Assembly (NCBI GenBank): GCA_003219355.1
Contig: QHOQ01000033.1
Location: forward strand, 1-13,844
Direction of reading: 5' to 3'
DNA from: Verrucomicrobiota bacterium
Lineage (GTDB): Bacteria; Verrucomicrobiota; Verrucomicrobiia; Chthoniobacterales; UBA10450
Length of the DNA stretch: 13,844 nt
Each line of letters begins with the position of its first letter. The first letter of the stretch is position 1. The position numbers and the translations under genes were made by a program. Below, one piece after another: positions 1 to 6,575 of the stretch. The notes beneath the pieces were generated by a model. The model made no database searches. It saw nothing but the letters and a program-made list of their open reading frames with translations, and was not told the DNA's origin.

Positions 1-8
1 TTCCCCTA

Positions 9-440
9 ATGAAGATTTCGCTCGGAACGGATCACGCCGGTTTTCGTTACAAAGAGAAAGTGAAAGAGTTGCTCGGCACACTCGGACACGAGGTGAAAGA
101 CTTCGGCACGTTCAACGAGGAACCGGTCGATTATCCGCTTTTCATCCGGCCGGCGGCGGAAGCTGTCGCCCGCGGCATTTGCGAACGCGGGATTGTATTT
201 GGGGGTTCGGGCAACGGCGAAGCAATGGTAGCCAACAAGGTGCGTGGCGTGCGTTGCGCTCTATGCTGGAATGAAGAATCGGCACGCCTTTCGCGACAAC
301 ACAACGACGCCAACGTTCTTTCCATCGGTGAGCGCCTGATCTCCGAGGATTTGGCGGTGACGATTGTGCGGGTCTGGCTAGAAACACCTTTCGACGGCGG
401 CCGACACCAGAGACGTGTGGCGCAGTTGAACGCGATGTGA
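9..440 (+). CDS. rpiB: Ribose-5-phosphate isomerase B (RpiB/LacAB family)
   Basis: This 143-residue protein should interconvert ribose 5-phosphate and ribulose 5-phosphate in the cytoplasmic pentose phosphate pathway. The family signature is complete: GTDHAGF at residues 6-12, the phosphate-binding GGSGNGE loop at 65-71, ANKVRG at 75-80, SARLSRQHNDANV at 91-103 and the closing TPFDGGRHQRR at 126-136. The length is normal for RpiB. The position that is the catalytic Cys in E. coli RpiB is Gly here, and Glu71 sits where the Mycobacterium-type enzymes place their catalytic base, so this belongs to that subgroup. The ATG at 9 is preceded by TAA at 7-9, giving a TAATG junction that suggests coupling to an upstream gene outside the window. 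It ends four bases from the stop of the opposite-strand prenyltransferase. Some family members act on other aldose phosphates, so substrate is inferred. Confidence 0.93.
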   Translation: MKISLGTDHAGFRYKEKVKELLGTLGHEVKDFGTFNEEPVDYPLFIRPAAEAVARGICERGIVFGGSGNGEAMVANKVRGVRCALCWNEESARLSRQHNDANVLSIGERLISEDLAVTIVRVWLETPFDGGRHQRRVAQLNAM

Positions 441-444
441 TCGG

Positions 445-1338
445 TTAAACCCACCGATCCACACAGACTGCGAGCAGGAAAACGGCGCTTACGAATGCGT
501 TGCTCTGGAAAAAGGCGCGATTGATTGCGCCCAGGTCAAGTTTGCTCGCAGTTTTGTGTTCGTAAAAAAGCGCCGCGGCAACGAGAGGCATTCCACCGTA
601 ATAAATTAGCCCGAGCTGCGCGGTGATACCGAAAACGATCAGCGCGGCAAACATGGCGAGGTGCAGCGATTGCGCCAGGCGGAGACTGCGCGCGATGCCA
701 AGTTTCACGACAAGCGACCGAATACCTTCGCGCCGATCAAAATCAAAATCCTGCGTTGCATAAATCAGATCGAAGCCTGCGACCCAGCAAATCACGCCCG
801 CTCCAAGCACCAGCGGCGCCAGATTGATGTGTCCTATCTGCGCAATCCAGGCACCAACCGGAGCGACAGCGAGCGCCAGTCCGAGAAAGAAGTGCGTCGC
901 GCTCGTGAACCGCTTCGTGAACGAGTAGAAAAAAATTAACGCGAGAGCGATCGGCGCAAGTAGGAACGTCAACCGATTGATTGCCGCTGCTGCCACAATA
1001 AATCCGGCGGAACTCAACGTGAGCAAGATAATTGCCCCCCATTTTGGAACGAGCAGGTGACGCGAGGCGGTGCGTGGATTGCGCTGATCGAGCGACCAAT
1101 CAACCAGGCGATTGAAAAGCATCGCTGCCGTTCGTGCAAAAACCATGCAGATCACGACCAGCGACAATGTTCGTAGTGATGGCCGGCCATTCGCGGCTAC
1201 GACAAGTGCACCAAGAGCAAACGGGAGTGCAAAGACCGTGTGGGAAAAACGAATCAGGCGGAGAAACCGTGCCAGCCCGTTGGGTCCGATCTTTGACTCA
1301 CTTGGTCGATCTTTGAAGTCCACAAGCGGCACGATCAA
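445..1338 (-). CDS. mqnP: UbiA-family polyprenyltransferase, MqnP-like (menaquinone pathway)
   Basis: This is a 297-residue integral membrane prenyltransferase that should attach a polyprenyl chain to an aromatic quinone precursor. Two Asp-rich Mg-diphosphate motifs are visible: NRLVDWSLDQRNPRT at residues 76-90 and DLIYATQDFDFDRREG at 190-205. The text around them (RFSHTVFALPFALGAL at 31-46; the NPRTASR run) resembles the bacterial UbiA/MqnP branch used in futalosine-type menaquinone synthesis rather than haem O or chlorophyll branches. About eight hydrophobic segments follow one another to the C terminus. The start is TTG at 1338, overlapping the TGA of the upstream MBL-fold gene by two bases, so the two are probably translated together. 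No in-frame ATG lies before the conserved region; GTG codons at residues 3 and 6 are alternatives. No mqn or ubi partner gene is in view, so UbiA rather than MqnP remains possible. Confidence 0.85.
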   Translation of the reverse strand: MIVPLVDFKDRPSESKIGPNGLARFLRLIRFSHTVFALPFALGALVVAANGRPSLRTLSLVVICMVFARTAAMLFNRLVDWSLDQRNPRTASRHLLVPKWGAIILLTLSSAGFIVAAAAINRLTFLLAPIALALIFFYSFTKRFTSATHFFLGLALAVAPVGAWIAQIGHINLAPLVLGAGVICWVAGFDLIYATQDFDFDRREGIRSLVVKLGIARSLRLAQSLHLAMFAALIVFGITAQLGLIYYGGMPLVAAALFYEHKTASKLDLGAINRAFFQSNAFVSAVFLLAVCVDRWV

Positions 1339-1344
1339 AGATCG
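1287..1344. repeat. Three copies of CGATCTTTGA, two direct and one inverted
   Basis: The 10-mer CGATCTTTGA occurs exactly at 1287-1296 and again at 1307-1316, 20 bases apart. Its exact reverse complement TCAAAGATCG lies at 1335-1344. The copies at 1307 and 1335 can form a 10-base-pair stem with an 18-base loop. The inverted copy covers the overlapping stop/start of the MBL-fold gene and the prenyltransferase. The sequence also encodes protein on the minus strand, so this may be coincidence; a role in translation control of the prenyltransferase start is only inference. Confidence 0.4.
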
Positions 1345-1952
1345 CCATCGAGCAGTTGACGCAGTCGGTCGCTCGCCTTCGAGAGAATCGGCAGACCATG
1401 CGCGAAAAGCATCCGTTCAGTTTTGCAGGTCAGAAGTTTTCGCAACGACCGCCGCATTTCTTCTTCGTTCGAGCAGTACTTCCCAGGAAGAAAAGTGAAA
1501 CCGTACGGCTGGAAGTTGATCAGTGCGTCGCCCATGACAAGCGTTCCGTCGCCTGACGCGAAATGAAGGGCAATCTCACCCGGGGCTGCGCCATCGATGC
1601 CAACCACATGCAGTTCATCGCAAATCTTGTCACCATCGGCGAGTTGGCTAAATTGCCCTGCCATCGTATCAGGAAATGCCGCGCGATGCGCAAAGATCGG
1701 AACGGAGAGCTGCTCGGCAAATTGACCGGATGCCCGCAGATGATTGGCGTTGGTAATGACGACGCCGGCGATGACTCCGTGCTGGTGGAGCTGAGCAAAT
1801 GGAGCCTTCCTCAGCGGAATCGGATCAATAACAAAAATTCCATTCCGAGTAACAATCGCGCTAGAAAACAAGTCCGACTTCGCCGCCCGATCGTACGCCT
1901 GCCAAATAAATAGATCGGCCGCGACTTTATCGAGATCAGTGGCGGCAGTCAT
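1335..1952 (-). CDS. Degenerate metallo-beta-lactamase-fold protein
   Basis: This 205-residue protein has the outline of the MBL fold: an N-terminal strand region ending in FVIDPI (40-45), the VVITNANHLRAS segment (64-75) where active enzymes carry THxHxDH, a GDALI strand (141-145) and a terminal FAHG (183-186). Asp142 and His185 keep likely metal-ligand positions, but the main HxHxDH cluster reads NANHLR, so the usual dinuclear zinc site is probably lost or altered. No signal peptide is present. I chose the ATG at 1952, which has GGA a few bases upstream; a TTG at 1961 would add three residues. The stop overlaps the prenyltransferase start by two bases, arguing for an operon. Substrate and role are unknown. 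The call as an MBL relative is fairly confident; loss of hydrolase activity is inference. Confidence 0.7.
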   Translation of the reverse strand: MTAATDLDKVAADLFIWQAYDRAAKSDLFSSAIVTRNGIFVIDPIPLRKAPFAQLHQHGVIAGVVITNANHLRASGQFAEQLSVPIFAHRAAFPDTMAGQFSQLADGDKICDELHVVGIDGAAPGEIALHFASGDGTLVMGDALINFQPYGFTFLPGKYCSNEEEMRRSLRKLLTCKTERMLFAHGLPILSKASDRLRQLLDGDL

Positions 1953-2064
1953 CACGTCCAACGCAGATAGTCAACGGCCAGATTATGATTCGAGCGATAT
2001 TGCGGCTGGAATTTTGCATAAATTGGCCGCTAGCGTGAAAAAGTAATTCCTCAAGGTCATTTTG
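1953..2064 (-). promoter_or_regulatory. Spacer between lhr and the MBL-fold gene, possible promoter and hairpin
   Basis: This 112-base gap is long enough for its own promoter. On the minus strand a CATAAT box (plus-strand 1982-1987) lies about 29 bases before the chosen ATG, but no convincing -35 box is at the right distance. An imperfect hairpin at 2002-2030 pairs GCGGC with GCCGC and AATTT with AAATT around a five-base loop. It has no T-run on either strand, so it is not a classical terminator. Confidence 0.25.
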
Positions 2065-4704
2065 CTAGCTCACGGTCGCAGCACCAGTCACATTCTCGAC
2101 CTGTGTGAACATTTCGTGATAAATGCGATCGATCGCTGCGGCCGGATCTTCAAGCATCATCGATTCCTTGATGACACTTGCATAGAGCGGGAACGCAAAC
2201 GGTGAAACTACCGCGAGTTCCCGAAATTTCCAATCAAAATTCGAAACTGCTTCGAGAAAATCGTACGCCGCTTGGGCGTCAAGAAACGTGTGCGCGGCCT
2301 GCCGATAAGCTTCAACGAGAAGCGGGTGCTCCGGCTCATGTTGTTGCAGAACCCGAAAAAGCACCTCGCCGCTCCACCTTAACTGTCTGACCTCGCGCTG
2401 TCTCCCAGGCAAATTACGCGGGACCATTAAGCCGGTTTGCGCGACTCCGCGAAATTGCCATTTGACCAATTGCGATCCTCGGAGCGCAGAGTTCAAGTCT
2501 TCCTCCGCCTGATCGCGTAGAAAGCAAAGCCGCCACTCCTCCAGTGGCATCTCTTGAAATCGCCGAAGCGTCAGCAGAAACCCGTAGTCATCTATCGTTA
2601 CCAGCGCGTTACCACCAATCCGCTCCTTCACACGCCAGGCGACGATGCGCGAGAGGGCATCATTTGCGCTGCGACCAATCAGCGAATGGAAAAAATAATG
2701 CGACTGATCGCGTCCGCGATAAAGCTCGATGAGCATCTTCTGATCGACGGGAATCTCCGAGATGCTCATTTGCGCTCGGAACTGCTCGGCGATCGCTTGT
2801 GCGTTCGCGATTGAGAGATCGTAATTCTCGACCAGCCAATCAATCGATTTCTCTTGTCGATCTGTTTGCACAAGGTTCGCAGCCAATTCCGTGCGCAATT
2901 TCCTCACCGCCCGCGCCACGCCGGAAGTGAGCGGCATTTTTGCGGCGTTCCATCGCGGCACGGTCGGGAGCTGGCCATCGGCGCGTTCAACAAACGCTTC
3001 GTTCGCGCCGGTGTCGATCAACCGAACGACGCGCCCGGCCAGAACGAAGAGATCGCCGATATTGAGTTGTTTGATGAAATGTTCCTCCACCGAGCCTAAA
3101 CGGCGTCGTTTGAGCAGAACATCGACATATCCTTCTGAAACAATTGTGCCGATATTTACGAGCAAATCCCGCACAATGCGCGGATGCGTTAGTGATACCG
3201 TCTCGTTGTCGATCTTGATTTTGCCGAAGAGGCCGGAATAACGCGCGGCCAGCGATTTACCTCCGCCTTCGAGATACAGCAAAATCCGGTCGAATTCTTC
3301 GCGCCCGAGTTCACGAAACGGATAAGCACGCCGGATCAGAGCGAACGCATCATCAATCTTGATCGGCGCAAGCGCAGCAATTCCGACAATCTGTTGGGCT
3401 ACGACATCAAACGGTTTTTCCGCAATCCGGATCGGATCGAGAGCTCGTTCTCGCACCAGTTTTGCGGTGACGCTTGCCTCGACCAGATCGTTCACATTCG
3501 TCGCCACGAGCACACCGTGACTGCTCCGATTCAGTGAATGACCAGAACGCCCAATTCGTTGAATGGCGCGCGAAACTCCTTTCGGCGTCGCAACCATTAC
3601 GACAAGATCGACAGCGCCGATATCGATGCCCAGCTCAAGGCTGGTCGAGCAAACTACCGCGCGCAGCTCGCCGTTTTTCAAGCGGTCCTCGACTTCGAGC
3701 CGCACGCTGCGATCAAGGGAGGCATGATGGGTTTCGATTTGATCAGACAGTTCAGGCAAGAGTTCTTTTAATCTCAGACCGATTTGCTCGGCGGCGGAGC
3801 GGACATTCGTAAAGACGAGCACGGACTGTTGCCGTCGGATCAAGTCAGCCAGTTCAGCATAAAGACGGACGCCGGTGTAGCCTGCTGGCGGATACGGATC
3901 GCGGCGGATCGGTGAAAAAACTTCGACGATCGATTTCTTTTCAATTCGCGCTTCTGCGACGAGGCATGGTCGATCTTTCCCAACAAGAAAATGGGCAAGT
4001 AGGTCGAGCGGTGCAGCGGTGGCGGAAAGGCCAATGCGACAAAGCGGTGAAGCACACTTTTCTCGGAGACGTTCGAGACGTTCGAGCGAGATCGTCAGAT
4101 CGGCACCGCGCTTATTTCCCGCGAATGAGTGCAGTTCATCGACAATGACGAACTGGCAGCTGCGAAAGTGCGCTGCGTAATCTTCCTGCGCGAGCATGAC
4201 CGCCAAACTCTCCGGCGTCGTGACAAGGAAATGCGCACCCTTTTTCCGAAACTTGGCCCGGCTCGCCTGCAGCGTGTCGCCCGTACGTAAATGGATCGAC
4301 AATTTCTTATCGAGGCCCATGCCGGCAATGGGGGCACGCAAATTTTTCTCGATGTCGTAAGCAAGTGCTCGTAGGGGCGAGACGTAAATGCATTGAACTC
4401 CATCGAACGGATCGTTACTGTCGATCTTGTACAGGAGAATATCGAAAACGCCGAGGAATCCGGCCAGCGTTTTGCCGCTTCCCGTCGGCGAAGTGAGCAG
4501 AATCGATTGTCGATCTAAGACCGCCGGGACGCAGAGCAATTGCGCATGGGTAAATGCCGTAAAAGTTTCACGAAACCAACGCGCCAAATGCGGATGCAAG
4601 CGCGTAGGTAACTCGTGAGCCGAAATAGCGGTGGCTGGTCGCGGTTCGATCTTCTGGTCGAATGCGCTACCTAGTCTACCTCCGGAATTCTCGTTGTTTT
4701 TCAT
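2065..4704 (-). CDS. lhr: Lhr-like superfamily 2 DEAD/DEAH-box helicase (Lhr-core)
   Basis: This 879-residue ATP-dependent nucleic acid helicase belongs to the Lhr family, 3'-5' translocases linked to DNA repair. The first RecA domain has Walker A SPTGSGKT (72-79), TPES near 163-166, the DELH box (189-192) and the SAT motif (227-229). The second has STSLELGIDIG (353-363) and the arginine-finger motif QRIGRSGH (382-389). After this come the winged-helix and Lhr-specific regions, including the typical stretch on reading-frame residues around IVSEGYVDVLL and LAGRVVRLI. Length equals the Lhr-core form, without the long C-terminal extension of E. coli Lhr. DELHSFAGNKRGADL resembles Lhr rather than the ligase-associated DEXH helicases (DEWHELLGSKRG type). 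The ATG at 4704 follows the rarA remnant; a GAGG lies about 16 bases upstream, too far for an ideal ribosome site. Confidence 0.92.
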   Translation of the reverse strand: MKNNENSGGRLGSAFDQKIEPRPATAISAHELPTRLHPHLARWFRETFTAFTHAQLLCVPAVLDRQSILLTSPTGSGKTLAGFLGVFDILLYKIDSNDPFDGVQCIYVSPLRALAYDIEKNLRAPIAGMGLDKKLSIHLRTGDTLQASRAKFRKKGAHFLVTTPESLAVMLAQEDYAAHFRSCQFVIVDELHSFAGNKRGADLTISLERLERLREKCASPLCRIGLSATAAPLDLLAHFLVGKDRPCLVAEARIEKKSIVEVFSPIRRDPYPPAGYTGVRLYAELADLIRRQQSVLVFTNVRSAAEQIGLRLKELLPELSDQIETHHASLDRSVRLEVEDRLKNGELRAVVCSTSLELGIDIGAVDLVVMVATPKGVSRAIQRIGRSGHSLNRSSHGVLVATNVNDLVEASVTAKLVRERALDPIRIAEKPFDVVAQQIVGIAALAPIKIDDAFALIRRAYPFRELGREEFDRILLYLEGGGKSLAARYSGLFGKIKIDNETVSLTHPRIVRDLLVNIGTIVSEGYVDVLLKRRRLGSVEEHFIKQLNIGDLFVLAGRVVRLIDTGANEAFVERADGQLPTVPRWNAAKMPLTSGVARAVRKLRTELAANLVQTDRQEKSIDWLVENYDLSIANAQAIAEQFRAQMSISEIPVDQKMLIELYRGRDQSHYFFHSLIGRSANDALSRIVAWRVKERIGGNALVTIDDYGFLLTLRRFQEMPLEEWRLCFLRDQAEEDLNSALRGSQLVKWQFRGVAQTGLMVPRNLPGRQREVRQLRWSGEVLFRVLQQHEPEHPLLVEAYRQAAHTFLDAQAAYDFLEAVSNFDWKFRELAVVSPFAFPLYASVIKESMMLEDPAAAIDRIYHEMFTQVENVTGAATVS

Positions 4705-4756
4705 CGACGCGCCCGGCTCACCTCAGCGAATCCGTCCGGCAGCGGAAGCTCGCGCC

Positions 4757-4882
4757 CTACCCCTCCGGATTTACCGGGAAATGTTTGTTCTTGAGGTGCT
4801 CGGGAACGCGCGTGGTCCGCTCCGATTCGATCTCTTCAGTCGCGGCGTTGAGTGCGTCGTAAGCTTCGCGACTCTTTTTTGC
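4757..4882 (-). pseudogene. Displaced C-terminal piece of RarA in another frame
   Basis: Reading the minus strand one base out of frame from the main rarA frame, from 4882 to the TAG at 4757, gives KKSREAYDALNAATEEIE followed by RVPEHLKN. This matches the conserved RarA C-terminal pattern (APKSN-AY-A---A--- then VP-HLRN), which is absent from the main frame. The joined product would still lack roughly five residues of the conserved helix before KS, and about 60 to 70 residues after HLKN compared with E. coli RarA. The frame change lies at or near an A6 run on the minus strand (plus-strand 4875-4880). Confidence 0.7.
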
Positions 4883-5913
4883 GTCGCATGCCCCAGCGGA
4901 ATGCGCGCTTCGGGCAGGCCGACAAATTCGACGGCTTGTTGGGTCGCAATCGCTAAGGACAATGCTTCGGGATCGGCGAGGCCCACGTCCTCGCTCGCGA
5001 AAATGACAATCCGCCGCGCGATGAAGCGGAAATCCTCGCCGGCATGCAACATTTTGGCGAGCCAATACATGGCGCCTTCTTCATCCGACGCGCGCATGCT
5101 TTTGATAAACGCGCTAATCGTGTCGTAATGCACGTCACCGGCACGATCGTAAACGATTGCCTTTTGCTGAATGCTTTCCTCGGCAACGGCAAGCGTGAAA
5201 TGAATCACGTGATCGGTATCAGGTTGAGTCGTGAGCACGCCGATCTCGAGCGCATTCAAACATTTGCGCGCATCGCCGTCGCTTAGCTTCGCGAGATGCT
5301 GGCGGGCATCCTCGTCGATCTTAACGTGGTAATTTCCGAGGCCGCGTTCCTTGTCGGTAAGCGCGCGATCGATCAATTCCTCCAATTGCTCGACGCGAAG
5401 CGGTTTGAGTTGAAAAACTTGGGAGCGCGAAACGAGCGGACTGTTTACGTAAAAGAACGGGTTGTAAGTAGTCGCTCCAATCAGCCGGAGATTTCCGCTT
5501 TCGACGTCGGGGAGGAGAATATCCTGCTGCGCTTTGTTGAAGTGATGGATCTCGTCGATGAACAGGATCGTCTTTTGACCCGATGTGCGAAGCCGATTTG
5601 CGGCAGCAGCGATGACGCGCCGCATTTCGGCGACATTGCTTTCCACGCCGCTCAGCCGCACGAACTTTGCGTGCGTCATGTCCGCAATTATGTGCGCGAG
5701 CGTGGTTTTTCCGGTGCCGGGCGGACCAGAAAAGATTAAGGAAGGCAAACGATCAGCTTCAATCGCTCGGCGCAAAAGTTTTCCTGGCCCGAGAATATGC
5801 TCCTGACCGACGAATTCCTTGAGGGAACATGGGCGCATACGCGTAGCGAGCGGCGCCGCACTGTTTGCGCTCACAAGATCGACATCTTCCTGCTCTTCAA
5901 AAAGATCCGGCAC
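4771..5913 (-). CDS. rarA: RarA/MgsA AAA+ ATPase with frameshifted, truncated C terminus
   Basis: RarA is a clamp-loader-like AAA+ ATPase acting at stalled replication forks. Counting residues from an ATG at 5952, the N-terminal and middle parts are intact: PLATRMRP (34-41), VGQEH (48-52), Walker A GPPGTGKTT (76-84), Walker B FIDEIHHFNK (131-140), sensor 1 IGATTYNP (158-165), sensor 2 SDGDARKCLNALE (224-236) and the tetramerisation region up to EARIPLGHAT (348-357). After that the frame yields unrelated residues ending at 4771, while the correct family sequence continues in another frame. I give the GTG at 5913 as start because it yields the PDLFEE beginning common in RarA; the ATG at 5952 is possible, and neither has a clear ribosome site. 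It lies 66 bases upstream of lhr. The catalytic ATPase part looks functional; the oligomerisation tail does not. Confidence 0.85.
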   Translation of the reverse strand: MPDLFEEQEDVDLVSANSAAPLATRMRPCSLKEFVGQEHILGPGKLLRRAIEADRLPSLIFSGPPGTGKTTLAHIIADMTHAKFVRLSGVESNVAEMRRVIAAAANRLRTSGQKTILFIDEIHHFNKAQQDILLPDVESGNLRLIGATTYNPFFYVNSPLVSRSQVFQLKPLRVEQLEELIDRALTDKERGLGNYHVKIDEDARQHLAKLSDGDARKCLNALEIGVLTTQPDTDHVIHFTLAVAEESIQQKAIVYDRAGDVHYDTISAFIKSMRASDEEGAMYWLAKMLHAGEDFRFIARRIVIFASEDVGLADPEALSLAIATQQAVEFVGLPEARIPLGHATQKRVAKLTTHSTPRLKRSNRSGPRAFPSTSRTNISR

Positions 5914-6021
5914 GAGAAAAAATACGGTGCACAACCGCCCTTCGCATCTCATTTCGGTTTAAACAGGCGGCGGATTTACTCTCGCCAGCGTATCGGGTGA
6001 TTGATAACTTCGATTACGAAC

Positions 6022-6516
6022 ATGAAACGCATTCTTGTTCCGATTGATTTCTCGGATGCGACACTACGAGTCATCGACCTTGCGCAACAACTCGCAAAAG
6101 CGCTCGATGCGGAAATTCATCTCGTTCACGTCAAGGAACTCACTGCAGCGGCAGCGCCCGGTGCCCTTGGCTACGGCTTGGCGGGCATGCCGGAGCTCGC
6201 GCCGATGTCAGGCGTGCCAATCCCGGTATTTGACCCAATGCCGCAGACAGTGCCGGTCGCCGAAGACGAGCAATCAAAGCTGACTCACTGGCAAGACAAA
6301 ATCGCTCAATCCGGTGTCAAGGTGACCTTGCATGAGCCGACCGGAGCGGTCGTTGAAGAAATTTTAAATGAGGCAGATGTCGTCAATGCCGATTTAATTG
6401 TGATGGGCACGCATGGACACGGCGCGATGTATAACTTGCTGGTGGGCGGCGTGACCAAGGGCGTCCTCAAACGCAGCACCCGTCCGGTTTTACTTGTGCC
6501 CGGCCCTCGACGTTAG
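6022..6516 (+). CDS. Universal stress protein (UspA family)
   Basis: This 164-residue cytoplasmic protein is a single UspA domain. It begins MKRILVPIDFSDAT, the usual first strand and nucleotide contact, and ends with the ATP-binding glycine pattern GTHGHG followed after nine residues by GG, then VLKRSTRPVLLVP. Most ATP-binding members have G-S or G-T where this one has G-G, so nucleotide binding is likely but not certain. Between the second strand and the second half is a Pro/Ala/Met-rich insert of about 40 residues (AAAAPGALGYGLAGMP and onward), which makes it longer than the usual 140-150 residues. The ATG at 6022 is preferred because homologues start at MKRILVP; a TTG at 6001 would add seven residues. 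It is divergent from rarA and 59 bases upstream of comEC. Confidence 0.9.
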   Translation: MKRILVPIDFSDATLRVIDLAQQLAKALDAEIHLVHVKELTAAAAPGALGYGLAGMPELAPMSGVPIPVFDPMPQTVPVAEDEQSKLTHWQDKIAQSGVKVTLHEPTGAVVEEILNEADVVNADLIVMGTHGHGAMYNLLVGGVTKGVLKRSTRPVLLVPGPRR

Positions 6517-6575
6517 CTTCCGCTCGCGGGATTGAGCTTGCGTTTGTCACCGCAAAATCGACGAAAAGCGGGACG

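Noticed and set aside
2065..4704. Ligase-associated DEXH helicase identity for the Lhr protein
   Set aside because: The DEAH-region reads DELHSFAGNKRGADL as in Lhr, and no ATP-dependent ligase, exonuclease or phosphoesterase partner gene is nearby.
4871..4884. Minus-strand GCAAAAAAGAGT, which resembles the dnaX programmed -1 frameshift site, at the rarA break
   Set aside because: The dnaX signal requires the A-AAA-AAG heptamer in the incoming frame; here the incoming frame reads CAA AAA AGA, so tandem slippage fits poorly. Missing residues and a truncated tail also favour a deletion.
4631..5128. 165-codon plus-strand frame over the rarA/lhr junction
   Set aside because: It is antisense to conserved RarA sequence and shows no domain.
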